Positions 31,809 through 39,859 of a stretch of 55,274 bases of DNA are shown here, piece by piece. The notes beneath the pieces were generated by a model. That model saw only the letters and a list, made by a program, of their open reading frames with translations, had not been told where the DNA came from and did not search any database. The translations under genes were made by a program, and so were the position numbers. This DNA comes from Enhygromyxa salina. Its GTDB lineage: Bacteria > Myxococcota_A > Polyangia > Nannocystales > Nannocystaceae. The stretch spans positions 1-55,274 of the forward strand of contig NZ_PVNL01000079.1 in assembly GCF_002994635.1 (NCBI RefSeq), written 5' to 3'. Within the stretch, counting starts at the first letter, position 1, and the number at the start of each line of letters is the position of its first letter.

Positions 31809-33236
31809 TCAGTACACCGGCTCACCATAGGCGAGGATGCGAGCGTTCAGAGCCGCGATCCCCAAAGCCTGGTGTCCAAAGAAGGCCAGGTTTTTGTGGG
31901 CCGGGTCGAGGTAGACGTCCTCGATCCGTTCTTGAACCCGGTCATCGTAGCGACCGAGAACCAGCCACTCGTGGAGGCGCCCGGTTGGTCCTCCGGCGTT
32001 GGGGATCGCGTAGGGGTTCGCCGGATCCCCGTTGAGCTCCGAGCTGGTCCCATCCACGTTGCGCGCGTAGGCCCCATCGAGGTCCGGCCGCCAGACCACG
32101 TCCAGGAGCGTCGAGATCAACGCCTCGATATGCGTGATGTCCCAGCCCTGGCCCACATCGTAGGCGTGGGCCCAAAACGAGACGATCGCCCCGGCGTGGC
32201 TGGTGTCCTGGATGTCGTATTCGGGCGGCCAGGAGCGAGACCAGAACAACGCGGATGGAGTCTCCGGGTTGACCTCGAGTTGGTCGGCGAGGTTGGCCCC
32301 GTCGCGATTGGGCATGCCCTCGAAGGAGATGGCGTTGAACACATCGAGGTACGCGGTCTCGCCGGTCAAGAGGTAGAGGTCGAGGCCGATCCGAGCCGGG
32401 TGGGATGCCATGTGGGTCTGGGAACGGTAGAAATTACCGATGCCGGCTTGCAGCCACTTGTCCCAGATGTGGGTCTGCGAGAAGGCCAAGAGCGCCTCGT
32501 ACTGGCTTTGATAGTCGGCCATCGCTCGCAGCTGCGGGTTATCGTGGAGGACCACGATGATCGTCATCACGTGGCGCCAGTAGTAGGTCTCCCACAGCGG
32601 GACCCCATCGGGTCCGAGATTCGAGTCCCATCGCCGGTAGCCGTCTTCGTCGGTCATGGTGTCGGCGAGCGTGTTGTCGACGAGCTCGAGGGCGGTGTCG
32701 AGATACTCGAGCTCCCCGGTCGCACGCCACATCGAGGTCAGCCCATCGATGCAGTAGCTCAGGAAGTAGTACTCCTGCGCGTAGCCGGTGCTCGCGGCGC
32801 GGTCGATGCAGTCTTGGCCTTGTTCGCCGTCCCAGACCTCGTCGAACATCAGCTGGAACTCCTCGACCGTCATCGGGCAGTCCGGGCCCTCGCACAGGTC
32901 GAGCTCGCAGGTCAGCCCCTGCGCGTGGAAGCCCTCGTCACATACACAGGTGGCCTCTGCGCTCTGTTCGACGCAGACCCCGTTGCCGCAGTCGACGTCG
33001 TCGCAGGCACCGGTGTTCTGGCCGGTTTCGTCGCCGGTGTCATCGGGGGTGGTGGTGTCGCTGGTGTCGCTGGTGGTCGCGTCCGAAGTCGCGTCCGAAG
33101 TCGCGTCCGAAGTCGCGTCCGAAGTCGCGTCCGAAGTTCCAGTCGCGTCCTGTGCAGCGATGGGATCCGTCTGATGACAAGCGCTGCCCAACACCAAGAT
33201 CATCGTCGCTATTTGACTTCGAACGACCGTGTGCAC
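31809..33236 (-). CDS. Lipoprotein with EGF-like module and alpha/alpha-toroid-like domain
   Basis: 475 aa. Lipobox LGSAC (Cys20), a linker of SDAT repeats (35-55), then an EGF-like module with six cysteines (CDDVDCGNGVCVEQ; CVCDEGFHAQGLTC). A further CEGPDC leads into about 340 residues rich in helices with Trp/Tyr/His: DEDGYRRWDSNLGPDG, WETYYWRHVMTIIVVLHDNP, SHAGAIVSFWAHAYDVGQGW. This resembles the alpha/alpha-toroids of polysaccharide lyases and epimerases, with the late SHAGA helix in the right place, so carbohydrate processing at the cell surface is a reasonable guess. No catalytic residues can be assigned with confidence. Confidence 0.82.
   Translation of the reverse strand: MHTVVRSQIATMILVLGSACHQTDPIAAQDATGTSDATSDATSDATSDATSDATTSDTSDTTTPDDTGDETGQNTGACDDVDCGNGVCVEQSAEATCVCDEGFHAQGLTCELDLCEGPDCPMTVEEFQLMFDEVWDGEQGQDCIDRAASTGYAQEYYFLSYCIDGLTSMWRATGELEYLDTALELVDNTLADTMTDEDGYRRWDSNLGPDGVPLWETYYWRHVMTIIVVLHDNPQLRAMADYQSQYEALLAFSQTHIWDKWLQAGIGNFYRSQTHMASHPARIGLDLYLLTGETAYLDVFNAISFEGMPNRDGANLADQLEVNPETPSALFWSRSWPPEYDIQDTSHAGAIVSFWAHAYDVGQGWDITHIEALISTLLDVVWRPDLDGAYARNVDGTSSELNGDPANPYAIPNAGGPTGRLHEWLVLGRYDDRVQERIEDVYLDPAHKNLAFFGHQALGIAALNARILAYGEPVY
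33076..33135. repeat. Five perfect 12-bp tandem repeats
   Basis: GTCGCGTCCGAA repeated five times without change, encoding the Ser-Asp-Ala-Thr repeats of the lipoprotein linker. Copy-number changes would keep frame. Confidence 0.95.
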
Positions 33237-33310
33237 GCGTGACAGTTGGCACCTAGGTCACTGGTTGTCAACTGACCAGCGCGAGACAGACCACATTCAT
33301 CACATGCCGT

Positions 33311-33763
33311 GTGCTCCCGATCATGTGGCCCCCGTCAGGGGAAAAGGTCGCGGAGGCGCGGCTCGTCACCGCGTGGGTGATTGCAGCGACGGTCCGCCGG
33401 CTCGAGGCCGCAGTGGTTCATTTGACCAGGGGACGAGCAAAGCAGGCGCCTGTGATCTGCTGGAACGCCAGCAATTCCTCGGCGCTGCGGACCTTCGGCA
33501 TCGTCGGCGTCGATTGCTCGGGGGCGCCCCACTACGCCGACGTGGCCGGCACTGACCCCGAGTTTCAGAACAGCTTTGGCATCGGACCGGGCTGCGCGGG
33601 TATGACCAGCAACGGGTTCGAGGCTGCGGTCCCGCCAGGGCGCATCTGGACGGTGCTCGAGACACACGGGCCCGCGAGTGGCCAGCGCGCATGGTCGATC
33701 TGCGACGAGACCTTCGGCGGCGCGCTCGCGGAGATCGGCCAGGCGATCGCCGCGGAGTTCTGA
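33311..33763 (+). pseudogene. 3' fragment of a vWA-type secreted protein gene
   Basis: The last 100 codons look like protein: ALRTFGIVGVDCSGAPHYAD, then a GIGPGCAGMTS-type turn, VPPGRIWTVLETHG and AWSICDETFGGALAEIGQAI. This resembles the C-terminal part of von Willebrand A-type lipoproteins common in myxobacteria, with conserved cysteines. The first 48 codons (from ATG 33311) lack that character and there is no signal peptide. I infer that the 5' part of the gene was lost; a short independent gene starting inside is possible but has no clear ribosome site. Confidence 0.45.
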
Positions 33764-33975
33764 GCGGCTCTCCGAACCCCGCTTCGCGCTTGGGCTCGGG
33801 CAACCCGGACAGATCAGCCTCGAGCATCCGGCCCCCGCGGGCGGCCTCGGCAGGGCTCGGACCGGGGCCGCGGGTTCGCAGCGCCAGCCAAGTCCAACTT
33901 CGGCGCCTCACCCGCTCAGGTGGGGCGGAAAGAACTTCGCGAGGGTTGCGCGTTGCGGACCGGACTGGCTTCGAT

Positions 33976-34917
33976 ATGGTCGCCCCTGTGAGCGAGCTAT
34001 CCGAGTCGACCCGCGCCAAGATCAACGACCTCGTCGCCAGCGATCGCGTGGTGGTGTTCATGAAGGGCGTGCGCCGCTCGCCGCAGTGCGGGTTCTCGGC
34101 CTCGGTCGTGGAGCTGCTCGACGGCTGGCTGGACGACTACGCGACGGTGGACGTGCTCGCGGACGCCGAGCTGCGCGACGCGATCAAGGCGTTCTCGGAC
34201 TGGCCGACGATCCCGCAGATCTACGTGGACGGGGAGTTCGTCGGCGGGGCCGACATCGTGCGCGAGCTCGAGGACAGCGGAGAGCTGGCCGCCACGCTTG
34301 GCGCCAAGCCGCCCGAGGTGCCGCAGCTGACGATCACGGCGGCCGCTGCGGCCCAGTTCAAGGCCGCGATCGAGGGGTCCGACATCGAGGACGACGACGT
34401 GCTGCGGCTGACGATCGACGGGCGGTTTCACAATGATCTGAGCATCGGTGCGCGCAAGGGCGGGGATGTGCAGGTCGAGAGCAACGGCGTGCAGTTGGTG
34501 CTGGACCCGCGCAGCGCGAGGCGGGCCAAGGGGGTCGTGATCGACTTCGTGAGCTCGGCGGAAGGGGCCGGGTTCAAGATCGAGAACCCGAACGAGCCGC
34601 CGCACGTGAGCGAGCTGTCGGTCAAGGAGCTGGCCCGGCGGATGAAGGAGGGCGACCTGCGGCTGTATGACGTTCGCGGCGAGGATGAGCGGGAGATCGC
34701 GCGGATCGAGGGCTCGGTGTTGCTGGACGCGGACGTGGCCGACGAGATCGAGAAGCTGCCGCGGGATACGCCGCTGTACTTCCACTGCCACCACGGCATG
34801 CGGAGCCTGGCGGCGGGGCAGCACTTCGTCGGGATGGGGTTTACCGAGGTCTACAACGTGGCCGGTGGCATCGATGCCTGGTCGCAAGAGGTTGACGCCT
34901 CTGTGGCTCGGTACTGA
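33976..34917 (+). CDS. Fusion of Grx4-type monothiol glutaredoxin, HesB-like domain and rhodanese
   Basis: 313 aa from ATG 33976. Residues about 10-105: monothiol glutaredoxin with VVVFMKGVRRSPQCGFSASV (CGFS site) and WPTIPQIYVDGEFVGGADIV. Residues about 118-210: a HesB/IscA-like fold (LTITAAAAAQFKAAIEG; AEGAGFKIENPN) that lacks all three ligand cysteines. Residues about 215-310: rhodanese with LYDVRGEDERE and active-site loop CHHGMRS. Grx4 proteins carry [2Fe-2S] clusters to client proteins with glutathione; the rhodanese may supply or handle sulphur. The cysteine-free middle domain is probably structural. A GTG at 33988 is an alternative start. It is flanked by unrelated genes. Confidence 0.9.
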   Translation: MVAPVSELSESTRAKINDLVASDRVVVFMKGVRRSPQCGFSASVVELLDGWLDDYATVDVLADAELRDAIKAFSDWPTIPQIYVDGEFVGGADIVRELEDSGELAATLGAKPPEVPQLTITAAAAAQFKAAIEGSDIEDDDVLRLTIDGRFHNDLSIGARKGGDVQVESNGVQLVLDPRSARRAKGVVIDFVSSAEGAGFKIENPNEPPHVSELSVKELARRMKEGDLRLYDVRGEDEREIARIEGSVLLDADVADEIEKLPRDTPLYFHCHHGMRSLAAGQHFVGMGFTEVYNVAGGIDAWSQEVDASVARY

Positions 34918-34927
34918 GCGACTGAGA

Positions 34928-35584
34928 TCAGGGCACGGGCAGCTCGAGCAGAGCCGGCAACCGGACGTGCTTGGACAGCAGCGAGCCGTCCGCCGCGATC
35001 CGCAGATAGAACTCGCGCCCGTCGTGCGTGACCTCGACCGTGAACTCTTCGGAGCCGTCCCTGGTCTTGCGCTCGGCCTCGACGACCTCGCCGCCGGGGA
35101 TCGCGGCTGATACCTGGGCCGCGATTGGCTCGGGCATGGACGCGGGGTCGAGCCGACACTCCGTGTAGACCAAGCTGCCGTCGGCCCGGCCGGCGACCTC
35201 GCACTGCTGACCGTCCGCGGTGTTGAGTTCGACCTCGTAGATGTCGCCGAGGTCGGCGTAGTGCTCGGTCTCGTAGCTGATTGGGGTCGAGCCGGGGAAC
35301 TGCTGCTCGGCCAGCTTGCGGACTGCCTCGGGGATCGCTGAGGCGTCGTCGTGGTAGACGCTCTGCTTGACGATCACCCCGGCCTCGTCGACGCGTAGCT
35401 TGACCCGCTCGATCTTGGCGGTTGAGGTGGCGACCTCGCGGATCGCCGGCTTCAGTGCGGGGCTGTCACCGCTGGCCGCGGGTTGAGCGGGTTGAGCGGG
35501 GGCGACGTCACAGGGGGCGGTCGTGGCAGCGTCCTCGCATGCGAGCACGAACAGCAGGGGGACTCCGGCGAGTAGACGCTTCAT
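34928..35584 (-). CDS. PepSY-like lipoprotein
   Basis: 218 aa from ATG 35584. Lipobox VLAC (Cys16), Ala/Pro linker, then two copies of a PepSY/BLIP-like unit: IPEAVRKLAEQQFPGSTPIS with YEVELNTADGQQCEV, and MPEPIAAQVSAAIPGGEVVE with FTVEVTHDGREFYLRIAADG. The pattern (helix with 'FPG', then strands with a Gly-Asp turn) is that of the putative beta-lactamase-inhibitor-like PepSY family (DUF2874-type), usually periplasmic and of unknown ligand. It is convergent with the glutaredoxin fusion gene, ten bases between the stops. Confidence 0.85.
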   Translation of the reverse strand: MKRLLAGVPLLFVLACEDAATTAPCDVAPAQPAQPAASGDSPALKPAIREVATSTAKIERVKLRVDEAGVIVKQSVYHDDASAIPEAVRKLAEQQFPGSTPISYETEHYADLGDIYEVELNTADGQQCEVAGRADGSLVYTECRLDPASMPEPIAAQVSAAIPGGEVVEAERKTRDGSEEFTVEVTHDGREFYLRIAADGSLLSKHVRLPALLELPVP

Positions 35585-35721
35585 GGTTGCGATCCTCCGC
35601 CAGCGAGATCGGGCGTGCAAGTGCAGATGTCTCGGTGCCATCTGCAAGCGGCTTCAAAGCCTGAGAGGTGTCATCGAGCGGCGCTCTAGCGGCGCGACTA
35701 GGCGGTGCTAGGGGATCGAGC

Positions 35722-35994
35722 ATGCTGACCAAGTCGCTTCTCCTCGCCTTCCTCGCCGCATGCGGCGTCAACTCCAGCGACTCGCCCACCGAGCCGCCGA
35801 CCGAGCGGCCTGAGAAGAAGCCGCCCGATGACATCGAGAAGGTCCACATTTTCTGCTGTCAGAAGGTCGACGTAAAGACGAAGACCGGCGATGGCTGCGT
35901 CACGATCGGCTCGGACAAGATCGACTCGTGCAGCAGCGTCCTGGCCTGCGCCGGTAGCTTCACGAAGGTGGACGGCACGGTGACCTGCAGGTGA
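35722..35994 (+). CDS. Small cysteine-rich lipoprotein
   Basis: 90 aa from ATG 35722, with AGGGG about eight bases upstream. Lipobox LAAC (Cys14), Ser/Pro/Glu/Lys linker, then a 50-residue domain with six cysteines (IFCCQKVD, GDGCVTIG, DSCSSVLACA, VTCR). It is short and probably disulphide-bonded at the cell surface. Many such lipoproteins exist in this lineage with no known function. It stands alone between the PepSY-like lipoprotein and the BlaR1-type gene. Confidence 0.8.
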   Translation: MLTKSLLLAFLAACGVNSSDSPTEPPTERPEKKPPDDIEKVHIFCCQKVDVKTKTGDGCVTIGSDKIDSCSSVLACAGSFTKVDGTVTCR

Positions 35995-36086
35995 TACGGG
36001 CAGTACCGCCTAAACGTCGTCGATCAACAGCGGCAAGAGCAGGATCAGCGCCGCGATAGCCAAACTACTCATATCGAATCCCCCAA

Positions 36087-37952
36087 TCAGATTGGAATCG
36101 TCGGCCCGACCGGGGCAGTCGGCGCGACCGGCGCAGTCGGCGCCCACCCACGAGGCAGCGGCGGCTTCGGTGGCGCCGCAGCGGGCGGTGGAGGTGACAT
36201 CGGCGCTGCAGGTGGGCCCGGCGGCGTAGGTGCAGCGCCGGGCCCACCCTGCCGATGTCGACGTTGATGCTCGAGCAGCTGCCGCGCCGCGTCTTCAACC
36301 TGCCGCTCGATCGCGTCGCTATCAAACTGCTGCTCCAGCTCACGCTCGAGCTCATCCCCCCACGCGTCCCAGCCCTGCTCAAACGCCTCGAGCTCACCCG
36401 GATCAAACCCACCAGGCCCAAACAGCTCACCCGCAAACATCTCGGCCATACCGGTGAGCGTGTCGAAGTCCACGTCCACGTCAAAGTCGAGATCATCCTC
36501 GTGCACACGCAGGCGCATCTTGGGATTGCTCCCCTCGATAATCTCGATGTCAGCCTCGTCGCTGTGCAGTCGCAGGCCGTTCTCATCGACGATCAAATAG
36601 TTCTTACCATCACGAATGATCAGATGCTGCCCCCCGGCCGCGGCCCCACCTCGACCAAGCTTCTGCCTGGCGCGGTCGGCCTCTTGCTCGAGCCGCGCGG
36701 CCTCTCGCTCGGCGGCCTCGGCCTGCTCGCGCGCCTTTCGTGCGCGGGCTTCGGCCTTGGCAGCGTCACGCTCAGCCTGCTCGCGTGCCTTTCGGATCCG
36801 ACGATCTTCGCGGTCCTCTTTCTCATCCACCGCGGCCCGCTTGGGCGGGCTCGCGTCGACGGCCCCAGGCGCGAACATGATCAGCGCCGACAGGGCCCCA
36901 AGCCCAACCAGCAGCCGCGCCGGACGGGCGCCGTCGTCGGGATCAAAGCGCTGCGGATCTCCGTCCAGCGCCCGCTTGACCCGGCCAACCAGCGGCCGCT
37001 CACCGCTGAGCATCCCCGCCAGCAACAGCGACGATCGGTTCGCGTTGGTCCAGCTCGCAACTTCAGCCAGCGACTTGGCAAACACCACACCGTCACCCGT
37101 GTGGGCGATCGCCCAGTCGTCACACAGCAGCTCGGCCGACTCCTGCATGCCCCGCCGCGCAAGCCGGTTGAGCGGCTGGAAGAACAGCAGCGCCTCGAGC
37201 ACGCCCGCGAGCGCGAGCCAGTGCGGGTCACGACGCTCGAGGTGGGCGAGCTCGTGGGCCAGCACCGAGCGCATCGCAGCGGGCGAGAGCTCCTCGATCG
37301 CACGGCGTGGGATCACGATCTCGCTGCGCCACAGCGCGATCGGAGCGGCGATCCGCGTGGACTGGGTAAGCCGGATCTTGCGGCTGACCTCGGCGTCACG
37401 GCACAGCGTCAAGAACGACTCGAGCACCGGATCCTCGAGGACCTCGCTGCGATCCGCGAGCCGCCGACGCAGGCCGCGAACCGACCCCCGCAGCCGCACC
37501 AGCGCGATCACGGCCCCGAGCGCCCACGCGAACAACAGCAACACGGGCCACAGCGGCGCGGGGCTGCGCTCGACCACAGGCTCGACCGCGGCGACCGGAG
37601 CCGCGCTCGGCAGCGGACGTACACCCAGCGCCACGAATTCACCGTGTTGACCAACGGGGACCAGCTGCGCCGCGCGTTCGTGCTGCGCGGCCGGGGCGGC
37701 CTGCTCGACCAGCTTGGGACCGGTCTCGAGCTCCAGCGCGCCAAGGGCCGGGGTCACGCCCGCGGCGACCTGCACCGTCGCGGTCACGAGGCCACCGACC
37801 AGCGCCAGCTTCCATCCCACGTTCTCGCCGCCGGGACCGATCCGCTGGGCCAGCGGTCGAATCGCGCGACAGATCAACCACACCGCGAGCACCAAGATCG
37901 TGCTGTGGATCAGGTAGGTCAGCATCCAACTCAGGGCCAAGGTGATGTTCAT
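36087..37952 (-). CDS. BlaR1/M56-family membrane metalloprotease
   Basis: 621 aa. N-terminal membrane helices (about 5-30, 45-72, 135-155), then the gluzincin motif HELAH (233-237) in VLAHELAHLERRDPHW and the downstream ESAELLCDDWAI with the third ligand Glu. A further helix (about 348-366) is followed by a charged coiled coil of EAERDAAKAEARARKAREQ type and a C-terminal acidic region ending in Pro/Ala repeats. In BlaR1/MecR1 an extracytoplasmic penicillin-binding sensor switches on the protease, which inactivates the BlaI repressor. No such sensor domain is seen here, so the signal is different. It overlaps the repressor gene by four bases (ATGA). Confidence 0.92.
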   Translation of the reverse strand: MNITLALSWMLTYLIHSTILVLAVWLICRAIRPLAQRIGPGGENVGWKLALVGGLVTATVQVAAGVTPALGALELETGPKLVEQAAPAAQHERAAQLVPVGQHGEFVALGVRPLPSAAPVAAVEPVVERSPAPLWPVLLLFAWALGAVIALVRLRGSVRGLRRRLADRSEVLEDPVLESFLTLCRDAEVSRKIRLTQSTRIAAPIALWRSEIVIPRRAIEELSPAAMRSVLAHELAHLERRDPHWLALAGVLEALLFFQPLNRLARRGMQESAELLCDDWAIAHTGDGVVFAKSLAEVASWTNANRSSLLLAGMLSGERPLVGRVKRALDGDPQRFDPDDGARPARLLVGLGALSALIMFAPGAVDASPPKRAAVDEKEDREDRRIRKAREQAERDAAKAEARARKAREQAEAAEREAARLEQEADRARQKLGRGGAAAGGQHLIIRDGKNYLIVDENGLRLHSDEADIEIIEGSNPKMRLRVHEDDLDFDVDVDFDTLTGMAEMFAGELFGPGGFDPGELEAFEQGWDAWGDELERELEQQFDSDAIERQVEDAARQLLEHQRRHRQGGPGAAPTPPGPPAAPMSPPPPAAAPPKPPLPRGWAPTAPVAPTAPVGPTIPI

Positions 37953-38329
37953 GATGCCTCCTGTGCTTCTTTGGCTGCGATCAGGCGCTTGACCTCGGCG
38001 AGGTCGGCGGCGCTCACTTCGTCGTGCTCGAGCAGCTGATGAACCAGGGCGGTCATGTCACCGCCAAACAGCCCGTCAGTGACCCGCGCGAGCACCGAGC
38101 GCTGGACCTCCTGCTCGGACACGCGGGCGCTGTACAAGAACACCCGCCCATCGACGCCGTGATCGACGAGGCCCTTCTTCTCCAGCCGACCGAGCTGCGT
38201 CGCCACCGTGGTCGGGGCGAGGTCTCGCCCCTCCATGGTCAAGAAGTCCTTGACCTGCGTGACGCTCGAACCGGGCTGGGCCCACAGCGCGCGCATGAAC
38301 GCGAGCTGGACTTCGCTGAGCTGCTCCAC
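37949..38329 (-). CDS. BlaI/MecI/CopY-type transcriptional repressor
   Basis: 126 aa, the normal length. Winged helix with LSEVQLAFMRALWAQPGSSV, the recognition helix region LAPTTVATQLGRLEKKGLVD and wing GRVFLYSARVS, then a C-terminal dimerisation helix pair (FGGDMTALVHQLLEHDEVSA). It is the first gene of a two-gene operon with the M56 protease, which presumably inactivates it on signal. Two dyads upstream of its start match the TACTACA/TGTAGTA type of BlaI operator. Target genes besides its own operon are unknown; no beta-lactamase lies nearby. Confidence 0.93.
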   Translation of the reverse strand: MEQLSEVQLAFMRALWAQPGSSVTQVKDFLTMEGRDLAPTTVATQLGRLEKKGLVDHGVDGRVFLYSARVSEQEVQRSVLARVTDGLFGGDMTALVHQLLEHDEVSAADLAEVKRLIAAKEAQEAS

Positions 38330-38331
38330 GA

Positions 38332-38379
38332 CGACAGGTGTAGTACTACGCCTGTCGATGTGTCAACTACGAATGTAGT
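38332..38379. promoter_or_regulatory. Two BlaI-type operator dyads
   Basis: 38332-38357 is a palindrome with 13-nt arms and one mismatch, core GTAGTACTAC. 38366-38379 reads ACTACGAATGTAGT, close to the BlaI/MecI consensus TACTACATATGTAGTA. Both lie just upstream of the repressor start (38329), where the promoter should be, fitting autorepression. Confidence 0.82.
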
Positions 38380-38415
38380 CGTGAGGCGAAAAGCGCAAAA
38401 TTCTCGCCAGATCGG

Positions 38416-39816
38416 CTAGCGGCTGCCGATCCGGGCCAGCATCACGAACGCGGTCCGCAGCATGATGTCGAGGTCCATCAGGATGCTCAGCCGCCCGACG
38501 TAATAAAGATCGAACGAGAGCTTCACGGCCGACTCGTCGACGGACGCGGCGTAGCCCTGGTGGATCTGGGCCCACCCGGTGATGCCCGGCTTCACCAGGT
38601 GCCGGTACCCAAAGTAGGGGATCTTGCGCTCGAGCTCCTCGACGATCTTGGGTTGCTCGGGGCGCGGGCCGACCAGCGACATCTCGCCGCGCACGACATT
38701 CCAAAACTGTGGGAACTCGTCGATCCGCGAGCGTCGCAGCAGCCGACTGAAGGCGGTGGTGCGGTCGTCGGCCTGGCTGGCCCAGCGCTGTTCCTCGCGC
38801 TCGGCCACGCGCATGGTTCGGATCTTGTGCACGCGAAACACCTGGCCAGCGACGCCGACTCGATCCTGGCTGTAGAAGAACGGCCCCGGTGAGTCGATCC
38901 GCTGCAGCAGCCACAGCCCCGGGAACATCACGGCGAACAGCAGCAGGCCAAGGCCAGCGACGAACAGATCCAGCAGCCGCTTGGCGGCGAGCACGACCGG
39001 GCGATCGAGCTGCTCGAAGGTGTTGAGCACCCAGCGCGCGTCCACCATGTCGATCGGCACCTGCAGGGCCAGGTTCATCCACATGATCGCCGCGGTCCGC
39101 ACCCGAATGCCGTGGGCCTGCAGCTGTGACATCGCCCGGACCTGCGCCTCGCTCAGACCCGAGACCCCGACGATCACGGCGTGGGTGATCTGCTCGCGCT
39201 GGCAGATCTCGATGACGTCGGCGAGCGCCCCGAGCACGGGTGGCTCGGGGCCGTCGGGGATCGGCTCGCCAAGCACGACGGCGCTGCTCTCGGGCGGCAG
39301 CTCCGTCGCCAGTTCGCCGCCTTCGACGAAGCCACGGATCTCGTAGCGCGTGTGCGCCAGGCTGTTGAGTCGGCCCGCGAACCGACGCTCGACGGGCCCG
39401 CGGCCGAGCACGAGGATCGGGATCCGCGGCCCCTTGGCGATGAAGCGCGCGTACGTCAGCCGCCAGATCGTGAGCACCACGAAGGTGAGGGCGCCGATCA
39501 ACACCAGCCCGGTCCGGCCGATCGGCTGGTACCAGACGAAGTAGGCGACGACCAAGGTGGCCAGCATCGCGCCCACGCTGACCAGCGCGACCCGAGCGAC
39601 GATCTGCTTGCGCTGCAGCAGCAACGAGGGCGCGTGGAGCCCGGTCAGGTAGCAGCCGAGCGCCGCGGTGAACATCGCCGCGCTCGCGGCCACGGTCGTG
39701 CCTTGCAGACCCAGGGTCGCGTCGGGGTGAAATCCAAGCCGCACCATCCAACCCGCAGCCTCGACGGCGAGCGCCGTCAGCATCAGGTCGAGCAGGAACA
39801 CGAAGATCGTCGGCAT
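38416..39816 (-). CDS. Polyprenyl-phosphate sugar-1-phosphate transferase (WcaJ/WbaP type)
   Basis: 466 aa. N-terminal membrane helices (about 5-125) precede a cytosolic nucleotide-binding-like domain (PILVLGRGPVERRFAGRL onward). A further helix (LFVAGLGLLLFAVMFPGLWL) leads into the catalytic domain: FRVHKIRTMR, RRSRIDEFPQFWNVVRGEMS, LVGPRP, and KPGITGWAQIHQGY. These match the bacterial sugar transferase family that loads the first sugar phosphate (glucose or galactose type) onto undecaprenyl phosphate to begin exopolysaccharide or O-antigen synthesis. No other polysaccharide genes lie in the window. Length and motifs are complete. Confidence 0.93.
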   Translation of the reverse strand: MPTIFVFLLDLMLTALAVEAAGWMVRLGFHPDATLGLQGTTVAASAAMFTAALGCYLTGLHAPSLLLQRKQIVARVALVSVGAMLATLVVAYFVWYQPIGRTGLVLIGALTFVVLTIWRLTYARFIAKGPRIPILVLGRGPVERRFAGRLNSLAHTRYEIRGFVEGGELATELPPESSAVVLGEPIPDGPEPPVLGALADVIEICQREQITHAVIVGVSGLSEAQVRAMSQLQAHGIRVRTAAIMWMNLALQVPIDMVDARWVLNTFEQLDRPVVLAAKRLLDLFVAGLGLLLFAVMFPGLWLLQRIDSPGPFFYSQDRVGVAGQVFRVHKIRTMRVAEREEQRWASQADDRTTAFSRLLRRSRIDEFPQFWNVVRGEMSLVGPRPEQPKIVEELERKIPYFGYRHLVKPGITGWAQIHQGYAASVDESAVKLSFDLYYVGRLSILMDLDIMLRTAFVMLARIGSR

Positions 39817-39859
39817 GGAGACTCAGCGGCGCGAGAGCGGGGGCCGGCGGCTGCGAGGG

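Noticed and set aside
33076..33135. Possible CRISPR or iteron array
   Set aside because: Perfect 12-mers without spacers, in frame within the lipoprotein linker.
33237..33310. CAGTTG/CAACTG inverted repeat ahead of the EGF/toroid lipoprotein gene
   Set aside because: Only 6-bp arms with a long spacer; easily expected by chance.
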